Below, one piece after another: positions 50,127-59,059 of a stretch of 64,000 nucleotides of DNA. Positions within the stretch are counted from its first letter, which is position 1. Every line of letters starts with the position of its first letter. The notes under the pieces were generated by a model that was not told where the DNA came from, did no database searches, and saw nothing but the letters and a program-made list of their open reading frames with translations. Location: contig CAMDFT010000004.1 in NCBI GenBank assembly GCA_945897795.1, forward strand, positions 1 through 64,000, written 5' to 3'. The position numbers and the translations under genes were made by a program. Source of the stretch: Limnohabitans sp. Rim8. GTDB lineage: Bacteria > Pseudomonadota > Gammaproteobacteria > Burkholderiales > Burkholderiaceae_C.

Positions 50127-50813
50127 ATGACTTGCGCATTTCAAGCCATCTCGACCCTTGCGGGCACCGCCTGTGCCCTGCCCTTGCCGCATGTGGACAC
50201 CGACCAGATCATGCCCAAGCAATTCCTCAAGGGCATCGATCGGCAAGGCCTGGCGCAAGGCTTTTTGCACGACATGCGTTTTGATGCATCGGGCCAAGTG
50301 CGCCGCGATTTTGTGTTGAACCAAGCGCCGTGGACGAAGGCGAAATTTTTGATCACAGGTGCCAACTTTGGCTGTGGCTCGAGCCGCGAACACGCGGTAT
50401 GGGGCATGCGCGAGTTGGGCATCCGCTGCGTTCTGGGCACCAGCTTTGGCGGCATTTTCAGCGACAACTGCATGCGCAATGGCGTGCCTGCGCTGGTGTT
50501 GCCTGCCGCAGAAGTGACGCGCTTGATGGCCCTGGCCCAAGACCCGCAGCGTTGCCAAATGGCGCTGGACTTGGCAGCCCAAACGCTGCACACCCCGGCC
50601 GATGATCAGACCTTGCACTTTGACATCGACCCGCTGCACCAAGAGATGCTGCTGCGCGGCCTGGATGCGGTGGGCATGAGCCTGATCCATGCGGCGGACA
50701 TTCAAGCGTTTGAAGCCCGTTATTTACAGGCCAACCCCTGGGTGATGCCGCCTCAGAAAAAGCCCCCGCAGAAAAATCCTCCACAAGAGAATTCACATGG
50801 TCCATTACTTTGA
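50127..50813 (+). CDS. LeuD-like hydro-lyase small subunit
   Basis: The 228-residue partner of the LeuC-like subunit has VDTDQIMPKQFLKGI, the FGCGSSREHAVWGM substrate loop and DPLHQEMLLRGLDAVGMSL. The chain ends in a three-fold proline repeat (PPQKK, PPQKN, PPQEN at 50748-50792) that extends past the usual LeuD end. Its last 17 bases overlap the next gene, whose ribosome site and start lie within the repeat tail. It starts ten bases after the large subunit. Confidence 0.85.
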   Translation: MTCAFQAISTLAGTACALPLPHVDTDQIMPKQFLKGIDRQGLAQGFLHDMRFDASGQVRRDFVLNQAPWTKAKFLITGANFGCGSSREHAVWGMRELGIRCVLGTSFGGIFSDNCMRNGVPALVLPAAEVTRLMALAQDPQRCQMALDLAAQTLHTPADDQTLHFDIDPLHQEMLLRGLDAVGMSLIHAADIQAFEARYLQANPWVMPPQKKPPQKNPPQENSHGPLL

Positions 50814-51720
50814 CGAAGCCCGCGTTCAGCAATTGCTGAGCGTGCCCGATTTGCTGCAAGGCGTGCGCGAAGCCCTGGTGGCGCTGACGCTGGGCCAGGT
50901 GCTGCAGCCGCTGCGCATGGTCATGCCCATTGGCGATGCCTCAGCCGATGGCCTGCTGTTCTTGAAGCCCGCCCAACTGGGCGATGCGCTGAGCACCAAG
51001 CTCATCACCTTGGTGCCCGGCAACGCGCAAAAGGGTTTGCCCACGCTGCTGAGCACCATTGTGTTGATGGACCCGGCCACCGGCCAGACCCTGGCCGTGA
51101 TGGAGGGCAACACCATCACCGCCATGCGCACGGCAGCGGCATCTGCCGTTGCGGCCGATGCGCTGGTGCCGCGTACGCCCCAGGTGGTGGCCATGTTGGG
51201 CAGTGGCGTGCTGGCGCGCAGCCACGCGCAAATGCTGCGGGCGGTGCGCGAGGTCTCCGAGATCCGCGTTTGGAGCCCCACGGCCGCCAACGCGCAGCAG
51301 TGCGCACGCGACATTGGCGGTGTGGCCTGCGCCAACGCCGAAGATGCGGTGCGCGGCGCCGACATCGTGTGCACCGTGACCAACGCCAGCGAGCCAGTGC
51401 TGCAAGGCGCCTGGCTCAAGCCCGGCGCTTTTGTCGCCGCCGTGGGCGCACCCCGCCCCACTTGGCGCGAGTTGGACAACGCCGCCATGCGCCACTGGGT
51501 GGTGGCCGACCAACGTGAAGCCGCCGAAAAAGAATCGGGCGATGTGCTGCTGTCGGGGGCCACCGTAGCGGCCGAGATCGGCGAGATTTTGTGCGGGCGT
51601 ATTGCGCCACCACCACCGGGCACGACCATCATTTTCAAATCATTGGGTCAGGCGGTCGAAGACACGGTGGCGGCCCGCTTGGTGTTTCGGGCGGCCTTGG
51701 CCGAGGGAAACCGGGGATGA
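50797..51720 (+). CDS. Ornithine cyclodeaminase / mu-crystallin family protein
   Basis: The 307-residue NAD(P)-dependent protein has the family Rossmann motif AMLGSGVLARSHAQML and STKLITLVPGNAQKGLPT near the N-terminus with the substrate-binding lysine. It also has a characteristic VGAPRPTWRELD loop. Members act as ornithine cyclodeaminase, alanine dehydrogenase, ketimine reductase or N-alkyl amino-acid dehydrogenase, so only an imine- or amino-acid-related reaction can be inferred. It overlaps the hydratase gene by 17 bases and the oxidoreductase by four. Confidence 0.85.
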   Translation: MVHYFDEARVQQLLSVPDLLQGVREALVALTLGQVLQPLRMVMPIGDASADGLLFLKPAQLGDALSTKLITLVPGNAQKGLPTLLSTIVLMDPATGQTLAVMEGNTITAMRTAAASAVAADALVPRTPQVVAMLGSGVLARSHAQMLRAVREVSEIRVWSPTAANAQQCARDIGGVACANAEDAVRGADIVCTVTNASEPVLQGAWLKPGAFVAAVGAPRPTWRELDNAAMRHWVVADQREAAEKESGDVLLSGATVAAEIGEILCGRIAPPPPGTTIIFKSLGQAVEDTVAARLVFRAALAEGNRG

Positions 51721-52886
51721 ACCGCGCCGATGTGGTGATCGTAGGCAGTGGCGTGATGGGCGCGGCCACCGCCTGGTGGCTCACGCGTTTACAGCCGGGC
51801 TTGAAAGTGACGCTGGTCGAGTCGGACACGCGATACGAAAAAGCATCGTCGTCGCTGTCGGCCAGCTCCATTCGTCAGCAATTCACCTGCCCCGTCAACA
51901 TCCGTTTGAGCCAATTTGGCATCGCGTTTTTGCGCGAAGCAGAGCAGCACTTGAGCTTGCCCGATCACCCCTTGGCACTGGGTTTGCAAGAGCCGGGCTA
52001 TTTGTACCTGGCCCAGCGCGAGCAAGCGGCGGCCCTGCAAACGGCGCACCAGATTCAAAAGCAAGCTGGGGCCGATGTGGCTCTGCTGACGCCCGAGGCT
52101 TTGCGCCAACGCTACCCGTGGCTGAATGTGGACGATGTGGCGCTGGGCAGCCTGGGCTTGAGCGGTGAGGGTTGGTTTGACGGCCCTGCCCTGCACCAGG
52201 CGTTTCTGAAAAAAGCCATGGCCCAAGGCGTGCAGCGGCTGCACGACCGGGTGGTGGGCATGGACCACACGGCCACGCAGATCACGGGTGTTCGCCTGGC
52301 CAGCGGTGGCCTCTTGCACGGCGGTCAGGTGGTCAATGCCGCAGGCGCCTGGGGCGGCGAAGTGGCCACCATGGCCGGGGTGCAGCTCCCGGTGGTGGGG
52401 GCCAGGCGGACGGTGTTTGTGTTGTCATGCCCCGAGCCCTTGCCGCAGTGCCCTTTGCTGATCGACCCCACGGGTTGGTGGCTGCGGCCTGAGGGTCGGT
52501 TTTTGATCAGCGGCGCTGAGCCCTCTCATACCGAGCCTGGCTTGCCGCTGGAGCCCGACTGGTCCGAGTGGAACGACGAACAATGGGCTTCTCTGGCGCA
52601 CCGCATTCCGGCTCTGGCCGCGCTGCGGGTGGAGCGCGCTTGGGCGGGTTATTACGAGATGAACACCTTCGATCACAACGCCGTGATCGGCCCACACCCC
52701 GAATTGCGCAACCTGTATTTCATCAACGGGTTTTCAGGCCACGGCATGCAGCACGCAGCAGGCGCTGGCCTGGCACTGGCCGAGTGGATGCTGCTGGGGC
52801 AAGCGCAGACCATCGACGTGCAAGAGCTGGGCTTTGAGCGCTTGGTACAAAACCGCCCGTTGCGCGAGTTGGCGGTGATCGGCTGA
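51717..52886 (+). CDS. DAO-type FAD-dependent oxidoreductase
   Basis: The 389-residue protein has the FAD-binding motif VVIVGSGVMGAATAWWL at the N-terminus and a D-amino-acid-oxidase/sarcosine-oxidase fold. FINGFSGHGMQHAAGAG near the C-terminus is typical of the sarcosine/dimethylglycine-type branch. It probably oxidises the C-N bond of a secondary or branched amino acid. The ATG overlaps the stop of the cyclodeaminase homologue (ATGA). It is the last gene of the seven-gene unit and converges with a hypothetical gene after two bases. Confidence 0.85.
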   Translation: MNRADVVIVGSGVMGAATAWWLTRLQPGLKVTLVESDTRYEKASSSLSASSIRQQFTCPVNIRLSQFGIAFLREAEQHLSLPDHPLALGLQEPGYLYLAQREQAAALQTAHQIQKQAGADVALLTPEALRQRYPWLNVDDVALGSLGLSGEGWFDGPALHQAFLKKAMAQGVQRLHDRVVGMDHTATQITGVRLASGGLLHGGQVVNAAGAWGGEVATMAGVQLPVVGARRTVFVLSCPEPLPQCPLLIDPTGWWLRPEGRFLISGAEPSHTEPGLPLEPDWSEWNDEQWASLAHRIPALAALRVERAWAGYYEMNTFDHNAVIGPHPELRNLYFINGFSGHGMQHAAGAGLALAEWMLLGQAQTIDVQELGFERLVQNRPLRELAVIG

Positions 52887-52888
52887 GG

Positions 52889-53242
52889 CTAAAGGTCTTC
52901 CCGGGCTTCGATCTGCAGTCGCTGCACCACCGCGCCCCGCGTGCCTGCCACAGCGCGGATTCTCAGAGCCGGACCGGCTTCGAGCACCACACGGCAGTGG
53001 TAATCGAGCCCATCGGTCTGGCCCGGGCAACTGCTGGCAATCCGGCGGTGCCATTGCCGCTTGCCATCGATTTCCAGCGTCAACGCGTGCCAGGCCTCGG
53101 CGTTGTCTTCGGGCACGCGCACCAGCAAACTCACATCGATGTCGAACGTGCGTGACCGCTTGAGTGCGCCGGGAATATTGAGCACCGCCACCGCATCGCC
53201 CACCTCGATGCGCCACAACTCAGGTTTTGCGGTGGACGCCAT
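52889..53242 (-). CDS. Hypothetical protein, 117 residues
   Basis: I do not recognise a named family. The soluble 117-residue protein is rich in beta-type alternating patterns (LWRIEVGDAVAVLNIPG, FDIDVSLLVRVPED, YHCRVVLEAGPALRIRAVAG), suggesting a small all-beta domain. It starts five bases after the stop of the glutaredoxin-like gene on the same strand and is probably co-transcribed with it. Its 3' end stops two bases from the opposing oxidoreductase gene. Confidence 0.65.
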   Translation of the reverse strand: MASTAKPELWRIEVGDAVAVLNIPGALKRSRTFDIDVSLLVRVPEDNAEAWHALTLEIDGKRQWHRRIASSCPGQTDGLDYHCRVVLEAGPALRIRAVAGTRGAVVQRLQIEAREDL

Positions 53243-53247
53243 GGCCT

Positions 53248-53616
53248 TCAGGCTTGAAGCATGGTCTGAAGTTCGCCGCGGTCAATCAGGCGGCGCAGGT
53301 CATTGGCTCCACCGACCAAAGTGCCGCGCACAAAGACCATCGGGAAAGTGGGCCATCCCGTCCACATCTTCAGGGCATTGCGCAAACGCCATTGCGAAAA
53401 ATAGCTGCCGAATTCGATGTATTCATGTGCCACACCCGCCGCAGTCAAGGCCTTGCGAGCCTTGGCCACAAAGGGGTTGCCGGACAAACCCACGACCACC
53501 ACTGGATGCTGGGCGATGGCCGTTTGAACTTGCGCAACCACAGCCCCATGCCATTGCGCAATGAACGGGCGAATGCTGGGATGGATGGCGGACTCGGCCA
53601 GTACAGGTCTGATCAT
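53248..53616 (-). CDS. Glutaredoxin-like protein lacking active-site cysteines
   Basis: The 122-residue product aligns with monothiol glutaredoxins in its C-terminal half: TGWPTFPMVFVRGTLVGGANDLRRL is the GrxD-type substrate and Fe-S-binding surface. The CGFS or CPYC site is replaced by SGNPFVAKARKA, and the protein has no cysteine at all. It therefore cannot do thiol chemistry or bind an iron-sulfur cluster in the usual way. A structural or binding role is possible. ATG at 53616. Confidence 0.75.
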   Translation of the reverse strand: MIRPVLAESAIHPSIRPFIAQWHGAVVAQVQTAIAQHPVVVVGLSGNPFVAKARKALTAAGVAHEYIEFGSYFSQWRLRNALKMWTGWPTFPMVFVRGTLVGGANDLRRLIDRGELQTMLQA

Positions 53617-53728
53617 GGGTTCATTTCAAAGGTAGAGACGAAGATGTGGCCGCATCACAAAGAGAGTGCACAATGAAAAACGGGTTACAACTTTTAGAGA
53701 TGTAACCCATTGATTTCATTGGTATAAA

Positions 53729-53805
53729 TGGTCGGCGTGGCGGGATTCGAACTCGCGACCCCTTGCACCCCATGCAAGTGCGCTACCAGGCTGCGCTACA
53801 CGCCG
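53729..53805 (-). tRNA. tRNA-Pro (anticodon GGG)
   Basis: The minus strand folds as a 77-base cloverleaf including CCA: acceptor CGGCGTG pairs with CACGCCG. The D arm is GCGC AGCCTGGTA GCGC, the anticodon stem CTTGC/GCAAG encloses loop ATGGGGT (GGG), and the T arm is GCGAG TTCGAAT CCCGC. The unusual C at position 1 and the D arm match bacterial tRNA-Pro. Confidence 0.95.
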
Positions 53806-53840
53806 ACAAGCTGCAAATTATAGCTTGAATCCAAGCCTTT

Positions 53841-54302
53841 TCAGACCGTGAGCATCGCGCGAATTTGCAAAAGCTCTTGGTGCACCGACAAGGCCGATTC
53901 AAAACCTGGCCGGTACGACGGATGGGGTGTCATGTCATGGGCCAGTTCATCTGGCAGCTCGCCATCTGCCGCTTCGATTTCAGCGCTGTTGTCTTCCAGC
54001 CCGTCATCCAGAAATGCCCCTGAGCGCATGAGTTGACGCTCACTCTGAGTCAACTCCAGCAGCTTGTTTCGTGCGCCGCTGATGGTAAAGCCTTGGTCGT
54101 ACAAGAGCCCACGTATTCTGCGGATCATCATCACTTCATGACGCTGGTAATAGCGGCGGTTACCCCGTCGTTTGACCGGACGAAGTTGCGTGAATTCCTG
54201 CTCCCAATACCGCAAGACATGCGGCTTGACGCCACACAGCTCACCCACCTCACCAATGGTGAAGTAGCGTTTGGCTGGAATGGCGGGAAGCAAACTGTCC
54301 AT
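53841..54302 (-). CDS. MerR-family transcriptional regulator
   Basis: The 153-residue protein has the MerR winged helix-turn-helix at its N-terminus (KRYFTIGEVGELCGVKPHVLRYWEQEF, then RRGNRRYYQRHEV). A helical linker and an acidic tail rich in Asp and Glu follow, without cysteines for metal sensing. In many Burkholderiales an equivalent gene follows pheST-ihfA and precedes tRNA-Pro; here the tRNA-Pro is kept but pheST-ihfA are not upstream. ATG at 54302; no clear ribosome site. Confidence 0.88.
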   Translation of the reverse strand: MDSLLPAIPAKRYFTIGEVGELCGVKPHVLRYWEQEFTQLRPVKRRGNRRYYQRHEVMMIRRIRGLLYDQGFTISGARNKLLELTQSERQLMRSGAFLDDGLEDNSAEIEAADGELPDELAHDMTPHPSYRPGFESALSVHQELLQIRAMLTV

Positions 54303-54430
54303 GACTGACAACACGTTATCTGGAAAACCTTGGAGCTTACTGCAAGTGTGTTCACCTCGTCCAGCCCTGATTTGGGCTTGCAAACGCGTGATCCATTGCG
54401 CAGGCGAAAAATACACCTGAATCTGATTCC

Positions 54431-54468
54431 AAAACAAAAAAGCCTAAGTAGAAATCTACTTAGGCTTT
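54431..54468 (-). terminator. Intrinsic terminator of the tRNA-Asp/Glu/Ala cluster
   Basis: On the minus strand AAAGCCTAAGTAGA pairs perfectly with TCTACTTAGGCTTT (54468-54455 with 54452-54439), followed by TTTTTTGTTTT. It lies seven bases beyond the tRNA-Asp 3' end and would stop read-through into the MerR gene. Confidence 0.88.
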
Positions 54469-54474
54469 CCGTTT

Positions 54475-54551
54475 TGGCGGAGTGGACGGGACTCGAACCC
54501 GCGACCCCCGGCGTGACAGGCCGGTATTCTAACCAACTGAACTACCACTCC
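54475..54551 (-). tRNA. tRNA-Asp (anticodon GTC)
   Basis: The 77-base minus-strand sequence starts GGAGTGGTAGTTCAG and ends with encoded CCA. Anticodon loop CTGTCAC contains GTC, the T loop is TTCGAGT, and the overall sequence is close to E. coli tRNA-Asp. Confidence 0.96.
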
Positions 54552-54608
54552 TGATAGCTGAAGCTTTTGCCAGAGAGCTGATGCAAACTGGCCAAGTGCT
54601 ACAAAACT

Positions 54609-54684
54609 TGGCGACCCTACGGGGATTCGAACCCCGGTACTCACCGTGAAAGGGTGATGTCCTAGGCCTCTAGACGATAGGGTC
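54609..54684 (-). tRNA. tRNA-Glu (anticodon TTC)
   Basis: The 76-base minus-strand sequence starts GACCCTATCGTCTAGAGG, with anticodon loop CTTTCAC (TTC), T loop TTCGAAT and encoded CCA. It is close to E. coli tRNA-Glu and lies 57 bases upstream of tRNA-Asp in the same transcript. It lies near gltX, which charges it. Confidence 0.96.
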
Positions 54685-54722
54685 ATAACCTGGACGGATT
54701 CTTTCGAATCATCTCGACACTT

Positions 54723-54798
<76 letters not shown>

Positions 54799-54873
54799 TT
54801 TGGTACAACGTTGCGCATTGCTGCTGGACCGTTATGCCTCGTTGGTGTCGAGACCCGAATTATAGACAGAAAT

Positions 54874-56283
54874 TCAGGCGTTTTTCAAGCGCTGTAGAAT
54901 TTTTTCACGGTGACTCAAGGCCAGCACCGCGTCCAGTGAGGGGGTCTGTGCAGTGCCCATCACCAACACCCGAACCGGCATGGCCAAGAGCGGCATTTTG
55001 AGACCGGTTTCAGTCAAGGTTTCTTTGACCATGGCCGCAATCGATGCCTTGTCCCAAGCACATGCCGCTAACTTGTCGGCCAACAAGGCCAGCGCCGGTT
55101 TGACGGCATCGGTCACATGCAAAGTCTTTTCCTCAGCATTGGGCACCACGTCCAAATAGAAGGCTGAAATCCATTGCGCCAAAACCACCAGCGTGTCGCA
55201 ACGGTCTTTGAACAAACCGCAGATGCTGGCCAAGCGCTCGTCGGCCACCACCGACAACTTGGCCAAGAAAGGCTGAACATGCCGGGCCAGTTCGGCGTCG
55301 TCCATGGCCTTGAGGTGTTGGGCGTTGACCCACTTGAGTTTGGCTTCGTCAAACTGCGCAGCGCTGCGGCCCAAGTGGTCCAGATTGAACCACGCCAGAA
55401 ACTGCGCGCGGCTGAAAATTTCATCGTCGCCGTGGCTCCAGCCCAAGCGTGCGAGATAGTTGACCATGGCATCGGGCAAATAGCCTTCGTCGCGGTAGGC
55501 GGTCACGGCTTTGGCCCCGTTGCGCTTGCTCATCTTTTCACCCTGCTCGTTCAGCACTGTGGGCAGATGGGCATACACCGGGGGGACTTTGCCCAGGGCG
55601 TGAAAGATGTTGATCTGGCGCGGGGTGTTGTTCACATGATCGTCACCACGGATGACGTGCGTGATTTGCATGTCGATGTCGTCCACCACCACACAGAAGT
55701 TGTAGGTGGGCGTGCCGTCAGGCCGCGCGATGACCAGATCGTCCAGCTCGTCGTTGCTGATCTCGATGCGGCCTTTGACTTTGTCGTCCCAAGCCACCAC
55801 ACCTCCCATCGGGTTATTGAAGCGCAGCACAGGCTTCACGCCTTCGGGAATTGCAGGCAAGGTTTTGCCCTCAGCTGGACGCCAAGTGCCGTCATAGCGA
55901 GGCTTTTCCTTGTTGGCCATTTGGCGCTCACGCAGCGCGTCCAAGGCTTCCATGCTCATGTAGCAGGGGTAAACATGGCCTGCGGCAATCAGCTCAGCCA
56001 AGACCGCCTTGTAGCGGTCCATGCGTTGCATTTGATAAAACGGGCCTTCGTCGTGGTTGAGCTCCAACCACGCCATGCCTTCGATGATCACGTCCACAGA
56101 CGCTTGCGTGGACCGGTCCAGATCGGTGTCTTCGATGCGCAAAATAAAGTCGCCACCCGTAGCACGGGCAAAGGCCCAGGGGTACAAAGCCGAGCGGATG
56201 TTGCCCAAATGAATGAAGCCTGTAGGCGATGGGGCAAAGCGGGTGCGGGTGCGTGCAGGCGCGCTAGAAAGGGTGTTGGTCAT
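54874..56283 (-). CDS. gltX: Glutamyl-tRNA synthetase
   Basis: GltX charges tRNA-Glu. The 469-residue class I enzyme has the HIGH-type motif [11 protein letters not shown] and the KMSKR motif [12 protein letters not shown], plus a helical anticodon-binding domain at the C-terminus. ATG at 56283 directly follows the metZ stop with one base between, and gives [22 protein letters not shown]; an earlier start at 56304 overlaps metZ. The neighbouring tRNA-Glu gene lies 190 bases downstream. Confidence 0.96.
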   Translation of the reverse strand: MTNTLSSAPARTRTRFAPSPTGFIHLGNIRSALYPWAFARATGGDFILRIEDTDLDRSTQASVDVIIEGMAWLELNHDEGPFYQMQRMDRYKAVLAELIAAGHVYPCYMSMEALDALRERQMANKEKPRYDGTWRPAEGKTLPAIPEGVKPVLRFNNPMGGVVAWDDKVKGRIEISNDELDDLVIARPDGTPTYNFCVVVDDIDMQITHVIRGDDHVNNTPRQINIFHALGKVPPVYAHLPTVLNEQGEKMSKRNGAKAVTAYRDEGYLPDAMVNYLARLGWSHGDDEIFSRAQFLAWFNLDHLGRSAAQFDEAKLKWVNAQHLKAMDDAELARHVQPFLAKLSVVADERLASICGLFKDRCDTLVVLAQWISAFYLDVVPNAEEKTLHVTDAVKPALALLADKLAACAWDKASIAAMVKETLTETGLKMPLLAMPVRVLVMGTAQTPSLDAVLALSHREKILQRLKNA

Positions 56284-56284
56284 A

Positions 56285-57496
56285 TCAAAGGGTGTCGAGA
56301 CCACGGGACAGGTCTTTCTGAATGTCTTGTGGGTACTCCAAGCCCACCGCCACGCGGATCAGGCCTTGGCCAATGCCTGCAGCTTGGCGCTGCGCTTCGG
56401 TCAGGCGACCGTGCGAGGTGCTGGCGGGGTGCGCTACCAAGGTTTTGGTGTCGCCCAAGTTGGTGGACAGCGAGAGCATTTGCATCTGGTCCAACACATG
56501 AAAGGCCCGCTGCCGTGCTTGTTCAGGGCCATCGGCCTTCACGTCAAACGAAAGCACCGCACCGCCCAAGCCCGACATCTGGCGCATGGCCAAGTCGTGC
56601 TGTGGGTGGCTGGCCAAACCAGGGTAATGCACGCGGGCCACCGCGGGATGCTTTTCCAGCCACTCGGCCAACATTTGCGCACGGGCTGATTGGGCCCGCA
56701 TCCGCAGGTCCAGCGTCTCGAGGCCCTTGAGCACCACCCAGGCATTGAAGGGCGCGAGCGTCATGCCGCCACTTTTGAGCACGGGCAAAAACTTTTCAGT
56801 GATCATCTGCTGTGGGGCGCACAGCGCGCCCGCCATCACGCGGCCCTGTCCGTCCAAATACTTGGTGCCCGAGTGCGTGATGATGTCGGCCCCCATCTGT
56901 GCGGGTCGTTGCAAAGCGGGCGTGGCAAAGCAGTTGTCCAGCGCAAACAAAGCGCCTGCGTTGTGGGCGATGTCGGCCAGCGCCTGAATGTCGCACACCT
57001 CGGTCAGCGGGTTGGTGGGGGTTTCGGCAAACAACAAGCGCGTGTTGGGACGGACGGCCGCTTGCCATTCTTTCAAATCGGTTTGCGAAACAAAACTGGA
57101 CTCCACGCCAAACTTGGCGAGGTCCGAGCCAATCAGCTTGATGGTCGAGCCAAACATGGAGCGTGAGCACACCACATGGTCGCCCGCCTTCAAGAGCCCC
57201 ATGCACATCATCAAGATGGCGGACATGCCCGAGGAAGTTCCCATGGCGGCTTCGGTGCCCTCGAGGGCCGCCAAGCGGATTTCCATGCTGGTGACCGTGG
57301 GGTTGCCGTAGCGGCCATAGGTGTAGCCCTCTTCGTCGCCCGCAAAACGGCGGGCGGCAGATTCGGCTGTGGGTTGCACGTAACCGCTGGTCAAGTACAG
57401 CGCTTCGGAGTTTTCGCCATACTGGCTGCGCTCAACCGCGGCACGCACAGCCAGGGTTTCGATGTGCAAATCGTCAAATCGGGAGGGTTCGGTCAT
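56285..57496 (-). CDS. metZ: O-succinylhomoserine sulfhydrylase
   Basis: MetZ makes homocysteine directly from O-succinylhomoserine and sulfide, bypassing cystathionine. The 403-residue protein is a Cys/Met-metabolism PLP enzyme with the Schiff-base lysine in [21 protein letters not shown] and [11 protein letters not shown]. The lineage and purF neighbourhood favour MetZ over cystathionine gamma-synthase, but acyl preference (succinyl or acetyl) is inferred. It starts nine bases after purF. Confidence 0.92.
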   Translation of the reverse strand: MTEPSRFDDLHIETLAVRAAVERSQYGENSEALYLTSGYVQPTAESAARRFAGDEEGYTYGRYGNPTVTSMEIRLAALEGTEAAMGTSSGMSAILMMCMGLLKAGDHVVCSRSMFGSTIKLIGSDLAKFGVESSFVSQTDLKEWQAAVRPNTRLLFAETPTNPLTEVCDIQALADIAHNAGALFALDNCFATPALQRPAQMGADIITHSGTKYLDGQGRVMAGALCAPQQMITEKFLPVLKSGGMTLAPFNAWVVLKGLETLDLRMRAQSARAQMLAEWLEKHPAVARVHYPGLASHPQHDLAMRQMSGLGGAVLSFDVKADGPEQARQRAFHVLDQMQMLSLSTNLGDTKTLVAHPASTSHGRLTEAQRQAAGIGQGLIRVAVGLEYPQDIQKDLSRGLDTL

Positions 57497-57505
57497 GTTG
57501 CGGTC

Positions 57506-59020
57506 TCACACGCTGGCGTTGGGCAAAGCCAAACGCGAATTGTCTTCATCACCCTCTTCGGCTTGAGGGCGGGTTTGGTTCAAACGGCTGATGTCGTCGG
57601 CAGAAATATCGCCCGTCACGTACACCCCATCAAAGCAAGACGCGTCGAAATCAGACAATGCACCCGCCGCGTTGACACGCGCTTGGGCCACGGCCGTTTT
57701 CATGGCGTCCACGTCTTGGTAAATCAGGGCGTCACAGCCAATGATTTGACGGATTTCTTCGATGCTGCGGCCGTGCGCCACCAGCTCTTGGCTGGTCGGC
57801 ATGTCGATGCCATACACGTTGGGGTAGCGCACGGGGGGCGCTGCGCTGGCCATGTAGACCTTGCGCGCACCCGCGTCACGCGCCATCTGAACGATCTCGC
57901 GGCTGGTGGTGCCGCGCACAATCGAGTCATCTACCAGCAGCACATTGCGGCCCTTGAATTCGCTCACGATGGTGTTGAGTTTTTGACGCACCGACTTTTT
58001 GCGCACCGCTTGGCCCGGCATGATGAACGTGCGGCCCACGTAGCGGTTTTTGACAAAGCCCTCGCGGTAGGGAATGCCCAACAAATGGGCCAATTGCGTG
58101 GCGCTGGGCCGGCTCGACTCGGGGATCGGGATCACCACATCGATGTCGCTCGGCGGCAGGGTAGAAATGACGCGCTTGGCCAGCGTCTCACCCAGGTTCA
58201 AACGGGCTTGGTAGACCGAAATACCGTCCATGGTGGAGTCGGGGCGGGCCAAGTAAACGTACTCAAAAATGCAAGGGCTCAATTGCGTTTTTTCAGCGCA
58301 GGGCTGGGTGTGCATTTGCCCTTCCAGGTCGATAAAAATGGCTTCGCCTGGGGCCACATCGCGCTCAAACTGGTGCCCCGTGCCATCCAGCGCCACCGAC
58401 TCGCTGGCCAGCATGATGGAGCCGTCTTGGCCACGGCCCATGCACAAGGGACGAATGCCGTGCGGATCGCGAAAAGCCACCAGGCCATGGCCCGCAATCA
58501 AGGCGATCACCGCGTAAGAGCCTTTGACACGGCGGTTCACGCCGCGCACGGCCTCAAACACATCCATGGGTTTGAGCGGCAAACCGCGTGTGGTTTTTTC
58601 CAGCTCGTGGGCCAACACGTTGAGCAGGACTTCGGAGTCGCTGTCGGTGTTGATGTGGCGGTGGTCATTGGAAAACAACTCGGACTTGAGCGCGTGCGCA
58701 TTGGTCAGGTTGCCGTTGTGCACCAGCACCAGGCCAAACGGGGCATTCACATAAAAAGGTTGTGCTTCTTCTTCGCTGAAGGCGTTGCCCGCCGTGGGGT
58801 AACGCACCTGCCCCAGGCCGCAGTTGCCCGGCAAGCTGCGCATGTTGCGCGTGCGGAACACGTCGCGCACCATGCCCTTGGCCTTGTGCATGAAAAACTT
58901 GCGGTCCAGCTGCGTGACGATGCCCGCCGCGTCTTGACCCCTGTGCTGCAAAAGCAACAAGGCGTCATAAATCAACTGGTTGACCGGAGCGCTGCTGACA
59001 ACGCCGACAATTCCACACAT
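57506..59020 (-). CDS. purF: Amidophosphoribosyltransferase
   Basis: PurF commits PRPP to purine synthesis by replacing its pyrophosphate with ammonia from glutamine. Cys2 after the initiator Met (MCGIVGVVS) is the N-terminal glutaminase nucleophile. The PRPP-binding loop is VLLVDDSIVRGTTSREIV. The 504-residue length is typical of the E. coli-type enzyme. It follows cvpA, as in enterobacteria (cvpA-purF). Confidence 0.97.
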   Translation of the reverse strand: MCGIVGVVSSAPVNQLIYDALLLLQHRGQDAAGIVTQLDRKFFMHKAKGMVRDVFRTRNMRSLPGNCGLGQVRYPTAGNAFSEEEAQPFYVNAPFGLVLVHNGNLTNAHALKSELFSNDHRHINTDSDSEVLLNVLAHELEKTTRGLPLKPMDVFEAVRGVNRRVKGSYAVIALIAGHGLVAFRDPHGIRPLCMGRGQDGSIMLASESVALDGTGHQFERDVAPGEAIFIDLEGQMHTQPCAEKTQLSPCIFEYVYLARPDSTMDGISVYQARLNLGETLAKRVISTLPPSDIDVVIPIPESSRPSATQLAHLLGIPYREGFVKNRYVGRTFIMPGQAVRKKSVRQKLNTIVSEFKGRNVLLVDDSIVRGTTSREIVQMARDAGARKVYMASAAPPVRYPNVYGIDMPTSQELVAHGRSIEEIRQIIGCDALIYQDVDAMKTAVAQARVNAAGALSDFDASCFDGVYVTGDISADDISRLNQTRPQAEEGDEDNSRLALPNASV

Positions 59021-59059
59021 ACTTTTATCCGTTCAAAAAATCGATGCACCCGGCCATGT

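Noticed and set aside
48692..50813. Calling the hydratase pair leuC and leuD
   Set aside because: Sequence similarity is real, but leuA and leuB are absent and the operon contents are unrelated to leucine synthesis, so the symbols would overstate what is known.
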